This document shows positions 35,487 through 43,678 of a DNA stretch of 64,000 bases, piece by piece. Position 1 is the first letter of the stretch, and each line of letters opens with the position of its first letter. The DNA lies in assembly GCA_037045145.1 (NCBI GenBank), contig JBAOIA010000011.1:248001-312000 (forward strand), read 5' to 3'. The DNA comes from Bacteroidia bacterium (GTDB lineage Bacteria; Bacteroidota; Bacteroidia; AKYH767-A; OLB10). The position numbers and the translations under genes are program-made. Below the pieces are notes generated by a model, which saw only the letters and a program-made list of their open reading frames with translations, searched no databases and had not been told where the DNA came from.

Positions 35487-36566
35487 ATGAAAACACTACA
35501 AAAACAAATTATTGCATTTTGCATTCTATTAACACTTACAGGAGTTGTATTTGTATCCTGCAAAAAAGACAAAGACAACAACAATACTGTTCCGGCTACG
35601 GAATATGGTGTTGTCACCGGCAAAGTACATTCGCCCAACAATGTGGTTATTGCCAGTGCTAAAATCATTTCGGGAGAATACTCCACCATAAGTAATACAC
35701 AGGGTGAATTTTCACTTAGTTTACCTATAGGATTTCATAAACTTATAATTCAAACCGGAAGCGGGCATGTGTTTAAGTCAGAAGTTGATGTTCAGGTAAA
35801 TGCACACGAAACAATTTCTTTAGACAATGCACAAAGTGAGCTTAAACAGGTTAAGCAAATTGCATTCATACCGGGAGCTTATGATAGAATTGAAACTATC
35901 ATTATAGACACTCTTGGATATACTGCAACTGCAATTACGGTTTCCTCTCTCGACAACTTGAATTTTATGCAAAGTTTTGGAGGTATATTTTTAAATTGTG
36001 GTGTTAACGGAAATTTAGATAGTTTAAAATATGCCAATCTTAATAATTATGTGAGTGGTGGTGGTAATCTTTATGCCTCTGACTGGTCAGTTGAGTTTTT
36101 AACCGGTGATGGTTTTTTCCGACCTTCCGCCTCTTCCTTTTTTACCAACAGTGCATTCAAAAATCAAACTCATGAAGCTGCTTATAGTACAATGTCAACC
36201 TGTACCTCTCCCTTAAACGGAGGTTTTTTACCTGACAGTGCTTTGTGTACAGCCAAATTTGGACCTGTCACCATGGTGCAAAATGCACATATTCTCGATC
36301 CGGATATTATTAATGTTTTGGGCAAAGATTCAATGGATATCTATTACGATTTAAATGCATGGGAAGTAATCAGCTTAGTAAATGCTCCATTTACCACCAT
36401 CATAGAAGATACACAGTCCGGTTTAGGATCATTAGCCGTTACCTGCGATTTAAACGGAACCATACCGGCAGGACACATCACCTACACTACCTTTCATAAT
36501 CATCCACAGGGCAACATCAGTCAGGATGTTAAATTAGTCTTGCAGCATTTTATTTTGAATATGTAG
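35487..36566 (+). CDS. Lipoprotein with carboxypeptidase-regulatory-like domain
   Basis: 359 residues from ATG 35487; a GTG seven codons upstream is in frame but lies at the expected transcription start. The lipobox FVSC is followed by KKDKDNNN. Residues ~47-115 form a CarboxypepD_reg-like beta domain (GVVTGKVHSPNNVVIASAKIIS..). The remaining ~240 residues resemble an intracellular-protease-like/ThuA fold by pattern (IIIDTLGYTATAITV, VSGGGNLYASDWSVEFL) but without an obvious nucleophile. The role is unknown. Confidence 0.7.
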   Translation: MKTLQKQIIAFCILLTLTGVVFVSCKKDKDNNNTVPATEYGVVTGKVHSPNNVVIASAKIISGEYSTISNTQGEFSLSLPIGFHKLIIQTGSGHVFKSEVDVQVNAHETISLDNAQSELKQVKQIAFIPGAYDRIETIIIDTLGYTATAITVSSLDNLNFMQSFGGIFLNCGVNGNLDSLKYANLNNYVSGGGNLYASDWSVEFLTGDGFFRPSASSFFTNSAFKNQTHEAAYSTMSTCTSPLNGGFLPDSALCTAKFGPVTMVQNAHILDPDIINVLGKDSMDIYYDLNAWEVISLVNAPFTTIIEDTQSGLGSLAVTCDLNGTIPAGHITYTTFHNHPQGNISQDVKLVLQHFILNM

Positions 36567-36657
36567 GTTGCACCTCTTTTACTGCTTAAATTTTAAAAAC
36601 CCGAAAAGTATTTGGGCTGAATTTGATATTGTGTAAACATATTAAGAGTGCTTCATT

Positions 36658-36665
36658 TACCTTTG
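36658..36665 (+). promoter_or_regulatory. -7 element TACCTTTG for lhgO
   Basis: A perfect TAnnTTTG box 20 nt before ATG 36686. The nearest TTG upstream is 26 nt away, longer than usual. Confidence 0.5.
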
Positions 36666-36685
36666 CCGCAATTTAATAAGTAAGC

Positions 36686-37909
36686 ATGAGTAGTCAAGCA
36701 GAATATGATGTAGTAGTAATTGGTGGCGGATGTGTAGGCATGGCATCTGCCTATAAACTTAACCTGCGTTTTCCACATCTGAAAATTGCAGTACTTGAAA
36801 AAGAAGACCGCCTTGCTGCACATCAAACAGGAAGAAACTCAGGAGTTATACACTCCGGCCTTTACTACAAACCGGGCTCTTACAAAGCTAAAAATTGTGT
36901 GGATGGGAGAAGAGAGTTGGTTTCTTTTTGCAAAGAACATGATGTGGCACATGATGTGTGCGGAAAAATTATTGTGGCCACTGATGAAAAAGAATTGCCA
37001 CACATGAATCGTGTTTTTAATAATGGTTTACAAAACGGTGTTGAAGGAATTGAAAAAATTAATGCGCAACAAATTAAAGATATTGAACCATTTTGTACTG
37101 GCATAGAAGGTATATGGGTTCCTTGCACAGGCATTGTTGACTACGTTGGGTTGACAAATAAGCTGGCAGAAATTATAGAACAAAAATTTACGGGAAGCAA
37201 AGTGTTCACAGGTCATGAAGTAACAGCTTTTGAAAAGCAAGATGGTCACACACTAATTGTCACCAAAAAACAAAACTTCAAAACCAAACACCTCATTAGT
37301 TGTACAGGGTTGTTCAGCGACCGAATGGCCAAGGCAGACGGTGTGGATCCTAAGATGCAGATAGTTGGTTTCAGAGGCGATTACTATGACCTGACAGAAA
37401 AAGGAATGCACAAAGTGCGAAACCTGATTTATCCTGTTCCCAATCCGGAGTTTCCTTTTTTGGGTGTTCACTTCACAAGGATGATACAGCACGGAGTAGA
37501 ATGTGGACCTAATGCAGTTTTTACTTTCAAGCGAGAAGGTTACGGAAAAACAGATTTTGATTTAAAAGATACGCTTCAGGCATTATCCTACGGTGGTACA
37601 TGGAAATTATTTTTCAAACACTGGCGTTTTGGTTTGGATGAATACAAAAGAGCTTTTTCCAAAAAGTTATTCCTAGAACGGTTGCAGCGACTAATCCCTT
37701 CATTGGAGATGGACGACATTACTCCCGGAAGGGCCGGTGTGCGCGCAATGGCACTCGATGCCAGCGGCAATATGATTGATGATTTTAAGATAGAATACAG
37801 CGGCAATGCCATACACGTTCTCAATGCGCCATCACCGGCAGCTACTGCATCATTGGCTATTGGAACAGCAGTGATGGAAATGGCAGAAAAACATTTTCAG
37901 ATTCATTAG
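36686..37909 (+). CDS. lhgO: L-2-hydroxyglutarate oxidase/dehydrogenase
   Basis: 407 residues. An FAD enzyme of the DAO fold that oxidises L-2-hydroxyglutarate to 2-oxoglutarate, passing electrons to the quinone pool or oxygen. The Rossmann motif VVIGGGCVGMASA is at ~10-22. LhgO-typical motifs are HQTGRNSGVIHSGLYYKPGS (46-65), RGDYYDL, LIYPVPNPEFPFLGVHFTR and GRAGVRA. No partner gene is adjacent. Confidence 0.92.
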   Translation: MSSQAEYDVVVIGGGCVGMASAYKLNLRFPHLKIAVLEKEDRLAAHQTGRNSGVIHSGLYYKPGSYKAKNCVDGRRELVSFCKEHDVAHDVCGKIIVATDEKELPHMNRVFNNGLQNGVEGIEKINAQQIKDIEPFCTGIEGIWVPCTGIVDYVGLTNKLAEIIEQKFTGSKVFTGHEVTAFEKQDGHTLIVTKKQNFKTKHLISCTGLFSDRMAKADGVDPKMQIVGFRGDYYDLTEKGMHKVRNLIYPVPNPEFPFLGVHFTRMIQHGVECGPNAVFTFKREGYGKTDFDLKDTLQALSYGGTWKLFFKHWRFGLDEYKRAFSKKLFLERLQRLIPSLEMDDITPGRAGVRAMALDASGNMIDDFKIEYSGNAIHVLNAPSPAATASLAIGTAVMEMAEKHFQIH

Positions 37910-38048
37910 TGTTAATTTTGTTTAATAACTTGAACAGAAACTAAGAAAACACATATTTCAGCTTACGTCTATTCATTGAGGTAAACTACTCATGTTTATG
38001 AATGACAATAATCATTTCAATCTTTAACCTTTAAAGGCTTTTAATATC

Positions 38049-38056
38049 TAATTTTG
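38049..38056 (+). promoter_or_regulatory. -7 element TAATTTTG for the metal-handling operon
   Basis: A perfect TAnnTTTG box 24 nt before ATG 38081. No operator palindrome was recognised near it. Confidence 0.5.
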
Positions 38057-38080
38057 TGGTGTATTTAAAGATAAGTCACT

Positions 38081-38449
38081 ATGCATACATTATTCAAATT
38101 TTCTGTTTTACTCTTAAGTATTGTGTTTTTTAACATAAGCAGCTATGCACAGGAAAGTAAAACAGACACCATTAAAGTTTTTGGTAACTGTAATATGTGT
38201 AAAGAAAAAATTGAAGGTTCTTTAAAAGAGAAAGATGGTATAACAGCAAAAAATTGGGATAAAAAAACCAAACTTTTGGTCGTAACTTATGATGCTGCAA
38301 AAATTTCAAAAGAACAAATAGGACAAAAAATTGCAGATGTCGGCTATGATAATCAGTATGCAACAGCTACTGAGAAAGCATATAAGAAACTGCATTCATG
38401 CTGTCAGTACGACAGGCCTAAACAACCTGCCGGTGATGAAAATAAATAG
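38081..38449 (+). CDS. Periplasmic heavy-metal-associated (HMA) domain protein
   Basis: 122 residues. After a signal peptide ending SYAQ there is one HMA fold (~28-95) with the metal site GNCNMCKEKIE, the CxxC typical for Cu(I) or Zn/Cd binding. A second CC pair lies near the C-terminus (HSCCQYD). I infer a periplasmic metal chaperone or buffer. It is the first gene of a three-gene run (spacings 21 and 49 nt). Confidence 0.85.
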   Translation: MHTLFKFSVLLLSIVFFNISSYAQESKTDTIKVFGNCNMCKEKIEGSLKEKDGITAKNWDKKTKLLVVTYDAAKISKEQIGQKIADVGYDNQYATATEKAYKKLHSCCQYDRPKQPAGDENK

Positions 38450-38470
38450 TCACGCAACAAACATAATAAA

Positions 38471-39247
38471 ATGAAAAAGCAACTCCTTACACTTATTCTT
38501 TCAGCCATAACATCTTTAGGTATGGCACAAACAGCTACAGATTTTACAGCAAACGACTGTAATGGCAACTCACATAATCTTTTTACAGAATTAAATTCCG
38601 GAAAGGTTATTGTCTTATGTTGGGTTATGCCATGTGCATCATGCACAGGACCAACATTAACAACTTATAATGTTGTTCAAAGTTATCAGGCTTCCAATCC
38701 AAATAAAGTTTTTATGTACACCTGCGATGATTATGCAAACACCAATTGCACTTCTTTAAACAGTTGGGCAACCGGAATTGGTGTTATGCAACAAAGCTGG
38801 TCGCTGCGATTTTCAAATACAGCAATTAACATGTCGCATTATGGTTCACCCGGCATGCCAAAGATTGTAGTTATCGGGCCTAATCATACTGTGTTTTATA
38901 ATTCAAACAATACTGTTAATGCCACTAACCTGCAAAATGCCATTAACAATGCTTTGGCAACAACAGGTTTAAGCGAAAATAATTTACCTGCATCATCATT
39001 ATCTGTGTTACCAAACCCTACTCAAGATGTAACAAAAATTAAACTCAATCTTCTGAATAACGCTGATGTAATTCTGGAGTGCTATAACCTTGAAGGAAAA
39101 AAAGTGCAGGAAATATTTTCCGGAAACCTGAATAAAGGAGAGCATATTATTCCTGTAAATCTTGAACCTTTTACTAATGGTATGTATCTTATCAAATTTT
39201 CTGATGGAAAACAATCAAAGTATATTAATTTGATAAAATCCAAGTAA
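38471..39247 (+). CDS. Secreted thioredoxin-like protein with T9SS sorting domain
   Basis: 258 residues with a signal peptide ending GMAQ. Residues ~22-160 are a thioredoxin-like/AhpC-TSA domain with the redox motif VMPCASCTGP (CxxC) and a later PGMPKIVVIG cis-proline-like motif. The last ~80 residues are a type A T9SS tail (LSVLPNPTQDVTKI...GMYLIKFSDGK). Second gene of the metal-handling run; it may reduce or assemble metal sites at the cell surface, which is inferred. Confidence 0.82.
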   Translation: MKKQLLTLILSAITSLGMAQTATDFTANDCNGNSHNLFTELNSGKVIVLCWVMPCASCTGPTLTTYNVVQSYQASNPNKVFMYTCDDYANTNCTSLNSWATGIGVMQQSWSLRFSNTAINMSHYGSPGMPKIVVIGPNHTVFYNSNNTVNATNLQNAINNALATTGLSENNLPASSLSVLPNPTQDVTKIKLNLLNNADVILECYNLEGKKVQEIFSGNLNKGEHIIPVNLEPFTNGMYLIKFSDGKQSKYINLIKSK

Positions 39248-39296
39248 TAGAAAAACAGTTTTTCGGTTGGCATTAAATTTTGTAAATTAAATATCT

Positions 39297-40439
39297 ATGT
39301 GTAATAAAGCTCAACTGAAGTTTTCTTTAGTTCTGTTATTAATTTGCTTCTCTGTTTCAGATACTTTTTCACAATGTTGTGCCGGTGGTAGTGGTAGCCC
39401 CATTGCCGGTGGAACATCACAAGGGGTACTTCAGGAAAAACAAGTTGAAATCAGTACTAACTTTCAATTTATCAGCACCAATAAATTCTATAAAAAAAGT
39501 TCCGTAGCTCCGGATTCTGTAAGAACATTTGATGGCTTTAAAAACACTTATGAATACTTCAGGGTAGCTTATGGTATTACAAAAAACTTAACTTTTTCTG
39601 TTGAGAGCGGTTATTATTATCAAAAGAAAGAAATAGGCCTGAATAATGATGAGGCTACAACATACAATGCAAAAGGTTTTGGCGACTTAATTCTCTTTCC
39701 ACGCTACGATATCATTAACTGGACAGAAGAAAAACACCGTACAGAAGTAACTATTGGTTTAGGTTTTAAAATTCCACTTGGAAGTTATAATGACTCAACA
39801 GGCAATGTAGAGCCTTTTTCGGGAAACACCTATTATGTTACCAACCCGACATCGGTACAGCTCTCATCAGGGGCACATGATATTATTTTTTACACCTTTC
39901 TTTACAGAGGGTTTACAGAAAAAAACTTTAGGGTTTTTGCTAATGCCTTATACATAAAGAAAGGTTATAACCCCAATGGAGAAAAACTTGGTGACTTTGC
40001 CAGTGTAGGGATTTTTGCTGGTAAAACTTTCTTTAATAACCTAGGTGTAACCTTGCAGGCACGATATGAATGGATGGACAGAATGAAGGTAAATGAATCT
40101 ATTTATCTGTTCGGAAAGCCATCAAACTATTTTCCGGAAGCCACAGGCTATAAAAAAGTTTTTATCTCTCCACAGCTCAGTTTTACAAAAGGCAAGTTTA
40201 CTGTTTATGGCTCCTACGATATTCCCGTTTATCAATATTTAAATACATCGGAACATTACACCCAAATGGGTTCGCAGCATCAGGCTACTATTGGTATTAC
40301 TTATCGTTTTCTGGCGTTAAACAGCTTTTTAAAAGAAGGTTCCGGCACCACCTATGTTTGTCCAATGCATCCACAAGTCACTTCCGGTAAACCGGGAAAA
40401 TGCCCTGATTGTGGAATGGACTTGGTTAAGAAGAAATAA
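39297..40439 (+). CDS. Outer-membrane barrel with C-terminal heavy-metal-binding motif
   Basis: 380 residues. The signal peptide is followed by a CCAGGSGSPIAGG start, an outer-membrane beta-barrel of about 300 residues, and a C-terminal stretch TYVCPMHPQVTSGKPGKCPD with CGMDL, the heavy-metal-binding domain that normally sits at the N-terminus of copper ATPases or CusB-like proteins. Having it at the end of a barrel is unusual. The last gene of the HMA-thioredoxin run; it probably moves or senses Cu/Ag-type metals in the outer membrane. Confidence 0.8.
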   Translation: MCNKAQLKFSLVLLLICFSVSDTFSQCCAGGSGSPIAGGTSQGVLQEKQVEISTNFQFISTNKFYKKSSVAPDSVRTFDGFKNTYEYFRVAYGITKNLTFSVESGYYYQKKEIGLNNDEATTYNAKGFGDLILFPRYDIINWTEEKHRTEVTIGLGFKIPLGSYNDSTGNVEPFSGNTYYVTNPTSVQLSSGAHDIIFYTFLYRGFTEKNFRVFANALYIKKGYNPNGEKLGDFASVGIFAGKTFFNNLGVTLQARYEWMDRMKVNESIYLFGKPSNYFPEATGYKKVFISPQLSFTKGKFTVYGSYDIPVYQYLNTSEHYTQMGSQHQATIGITYRFLALNSFLKEGSGTTYVCPMHPQVTSGKPGKCPDCGMDLVKKK

Positions 40440-40656
40440 ATTTTTAGTAATCCCCATCAACGATAACCAGCTTCTGCTCTCCCTGATTGTTTTTGGCAAG
40501 TAGATGTTGTTGCTTTAGCCAATGCTTTAGGTTCAACTGTCTTTTATAATAAGTACGTTTTACTACAGTTTGCTTGTGGTTTATATCCACAAAACACAAA
40601 GGGTTTATTCTGGCTTAGTAGCAACATCAATAAAAATATATACTTTTTTTTTTGAT

Positions 40657-40699
40657 GACAAAAAAATAACGGCTGCTCAAATCGAGTCAGCCGTTATTT
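40657..40699 (-). terminator. Terminator of the adhesin gene
   Basis: A perfect 12-bp stem AAATAACGGCTG / CAGCCGTTATTT, followed on the minus strand by T-rich sequence. It may work in both directions between the convergent operons. Confidence 0.8.
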
Positions 40700-40720
40700 C
40701 ACTTAATTCTTCTGTTTATT

Positions 40721-43633
40721 CTAGTTGCTTATTATAAATCTTCCGGAGTATGATTTTGCATTACCCTCTGGCAGCAATCTGAAATAATACATGCCCTCTG
40801 CAAGATTTTTGCGTTCTATACTAATTCTATTCATGTTAGTAGTGGTGTGCAATATCTCTTTTCCTGCTGTGTTATAAATAACAAGATGATATGTTTGATT
40901 ATTTTCATTATCAAAAACAATATCGGCCTTACTGTTAAATGGATTGGGAATTACTCTTACCATTGACTGCGATGAAGCAGGTATTTCCACAACAGAAGTT
41001 GGCAAGCCAATTACCATAGTATTGAAAGTTTCATTGGTAATTATCGGATCATTCTGATCAAAATATATGGCTGCATCATTAAATACAGTTGTGTTATTTG
41101 GCAACCACTGATTTGCCATGATACTGTAACGCACATATCCGTGACTTAGCAATTCGTTGGTGTTACTGTCAACTAACATTATATTGGGGAAAGTAAACAC
41201 CACTTCACGGTTGCTGATGTTAACCTGTGTTTGTACATTATGACTGGCATCAATCAATGCAAAAGTATTCAGGTCAAGACCGGCATCAATAACATCTCTG
41301 ACAACCACTGTATAGGCTGTATCATTTCCGGTATTCTGGAATCGTATCAAATAATCCAATTGACTACTCATGAGTGTGTAATTGTTACTTAAGATTCCGG
41401 CAGGTGTCACCGACTTATCATTAGGATCATAACTACAACTAACAATATTACTTGAAATTAAAGTATCTGTTTCCATCACTGTTCCGTTTATCAAAGATTC
41501 CATAATGATGGTATCTGAAACTAAGCTACCTGCTGCGGGCATTCCAAGTTCGAATATGATTAAGCCGGTTGTCTGTGCAGTTAATCCCGGAAAATCATAA
41601 ACTACTGTTTGTCCATTGACAGAAGTTGGTGTAATGCTTCCGGCAATGAAAGTTTGATTGGGCGAGAATTTCATGGTAATTCTAGCATCGTAAGTTACAT
41701 ATCCGGTGTTTTTATATTTGACTGTAGTTGCATTGTTTAAAAGGCACCTGCGTAGGCCAACCCGTGATACTACTTTGCAATCATAAACCGGTAAGGTAGA
41801 ATTAAGACCAAAATCGAGACCTGTAGTGGTGGCTGAAGCATTTACGGTGTAACTTGGTTGACTACCTGGCGATAAGGAATAGCCGGGCATGGTATTTTGC
41901 CACTGTACGGTATGAGTACCGGCATAACTTCCCGCACTATAATTTCCGGAGTTATCCGTAAACACAAATACATTATCAGGTTGTACAGTTACTTTCTGGC
42001 CTGAAAAACCAGGTTCTCCTATATCTTTTATACCATTACTGTTTGCATCATAAAATACATTGCCTTGCAAAAACAGCGAACCCTGATCAACATAAAGAGC
42101 ATTTTGTAAATATAATGTTATGTAAGAACCGAATCCAGTAGTATCATAAACTACACGTAGATTGTACCAACCAACAGGTGCATTGGCAGGAATTGAAAAA
42201 TCTGCATAAAAGTGGAAATCGTCTATTACAATAAAAGTATTTGCATTGGCATGGTACGTAACTGCCGTATCTGTACGGTATAAGTAGGCATCATATATTG
42301 CTCCTGTGGGTGGTGACGAACTTTGAAAGATAGTATTTGCTCCGGAAATGTATGCAGTAAAACCTGTACCTGCCAGCACATTGAATGGTGACATTGAAGT
42401 TAAATATTGATTGGTAGAGCTTAAAGGGAAGTTGAGCCCTGTTGTAGTGATGGTATAGTTACCACTGATGGTAGCGGCACTAGGTGGATTAACCACATTG
42501 TTTGCTGTTGGTGTGATTGTAATAGTTTTGCTACCCGGTAATGTTGGTATTTTATAGTTACCTAAATAATCAGTCTGAACGGTTTGATTGTCGGGCTGAA
42601 GCGTGATAGTCTGCCCCGCCATACCAGGTTCCTGAAATCCTAGCAAGCCATCCGGGGTGACATCACTAAATGCAGTGCCTGAAAGGTACATGCTGGCAGC
42701 ATAAACGGTTACAGCATTTGGTAGGGTTAAAGTATGAATATCTCCAAGAGAGTCAATATAGAAAACAACTAAATTATAAACACCGGGTGCTAAATTATTC
42801 CCAATACTAAATGAACCTGAAAACTGTGTTTGATTAATTACAGTTACATTCCAGCCAAAAGCTACAGGTATACCTCCTGGAGTTATAAGATAGGTGTTCA
42901 TAATTGCCCCAATTGGTGATCCATTTTGTAAAGCCACACCTGCACAGGAAATAACTGCATTCAAAGTAGTGCCCTGCAGCATAGAGTCGGGCGAGATATT
43001 GAGAACTGCAGGCCCTGTGGCCGTTAGTCCAAAATTATATCCCGTTGCCGGTGCTGTAAAATTTCCGGTATAGGAGGCCTGACTTCCTGCTGATATCATG
43101 TAACTTGGCGATGGTTGCCACATAATGGTTTTTGTTCCTGGAGAAGTGTTAACAATATAATTTCCGTTTGAATTGGTAGTAAATAGAGTATTATCGGGTG
43201 TTAGTAGTATTTGTTGACCGCCTATACCTAGCTCCCCTGCGTCCTGCACCCCGTTTCCATTCTGGTCGTCAAATACTACACCTGAAATGGTAACGCTTGC
43301 CGAAAGAATTTCTACGGCATTAGGCAATATCAACGTAATAAAAGTTCCCTGACTGGCTGTATCTTCATAGACATAGCGCAAATCATACCAACCATAGGGA
43401 ACAAAATTGGATATTGCAAAATCCATCTCTGTCTGTGTTTCGGACAAAGCATTCATGGAACTCAATGACCCTATAATGCTGTTTGTCCCCTGCTCCAAAT
43501 AAAAACCTATGGTTGATGAGGACTGAAATAGGGTGTTGGCTCCGCTGATAAGAGCCGATAGGGTTGTACCCCTATAAGTTGAATTCGGTGATACCGATGT
43601 TAATGTTTGTGCCAACGTGGTTTTGCACAACAT
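40721..43633 (-). CDS. Large SdrD-B-like repeat adhesin with T9SS sorting domain (start region mutated)
   Basis: 970 residues. Three blocks of about 200 residues each hold an IPT/TIG-like strand set and an SdrD-B-like module (GVVFDDQNGNGVQD, GTAFSDVTPDGL, GNVFYDANSNGIKD). A DUF11/DUF7619-like domain (CSYDPNDKSV...FDQNDPIITNETFNT) and a type A T9SS tail (VIPNPFNSKADIVF..GMYYFRLLP) follow. From ATG 43633 the leader MLCKTTLAQ is too short for a signal peptide. Reading upstream in frame gives ATG (43666) TAA AAG TTA... KLVAVLVIVMLCKTTLAQ, an ideal signal peptide broken at codon 2. The frame is otherwise intact. Expression and export are therefore doubtful. Confidence 0.75.
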   Translation of the reverse strand: MLCKTTLAQTLTSVSPNSTYRGTTLSALISGANTLFQSSSTIGFYLEQGTNSIIGSLSSMNALSETQTEMDFAISNFVPYGWYDLRYVYEDTASQGTFITLILPNAVEILSASVTISGVVFDDQNGNGVQDAGELGIGGQQILLTPDNTLFTTNSNGNYIVNTSPGTKTIMWQPSPSYMISAGSQASYTGNFTAPATGYNFGLTATGPAVLNISPDSMLQGTTLNAVISCAGVALQNGSPIGAIMNTYLITPGGIPVAFGWNVTVINQTQFSGSFSIGNNLAPGVYNLVVFYIDSLGDIHTLTLPNAVTVYAASMYLSGTAFSDVTPDGLLGFQEPGMAGQTITLQPDNQTVQTDYLGNYKIPTLPGSKTITITPTANNVVNPPSAATISGNYTITTTGLNFPLSSTNQYLTSMSPFNVLAGTGFTAYISGANTIFQSSSPPTGAIYDAYLYRTDTAVTYHANANTFIVIDDFHFYADFSIPANAPVGWYNLRVVYDTTGFGSYITLYLQNALYVDQGSLFLQGNVFYDANSNGIKDIGEPGFSGQKVTVQPDNVFVFTDNSGNYSAGSYAGTHTVQWQNTMPGYSLSPGSQPSYTVNASATTTGLDFGLNSTLPVYDCKVVSRVGLRRCLLNNATTVKYKNTGYVTYDARITMKFSPNQTFIAGSITPTSVNGQTVVYDFPGLTAQTTGLIIFELGMPAAGSLVSDTIIMESLINGTVMETDTLISSNIVSCSYDPNDKSVTPAGILSNNYTLMSSQLDYLIRFQNTGNDTAYTVVVRDVIDAGLDLNTFALIDASHNVQTQVNISNREVVFTFPNIMLVDSNTNELLSHGYVRYSIMANQWLPNNTTVFNDAAIYFDQNDPIITNETFNTMVIGLPTSVVEIPASSQSMVRVIPNPFNSKADIVFDNENNQTYHLVIYNTAGKEILHTTTNMNRISIERKNLAEGMYYFRLLPEGNAKSYSGRFIISN

Positions 43634-43678
43634 TACAATTACGAGTACTGCTACTAACTTTTACATGATTTGCGATTT

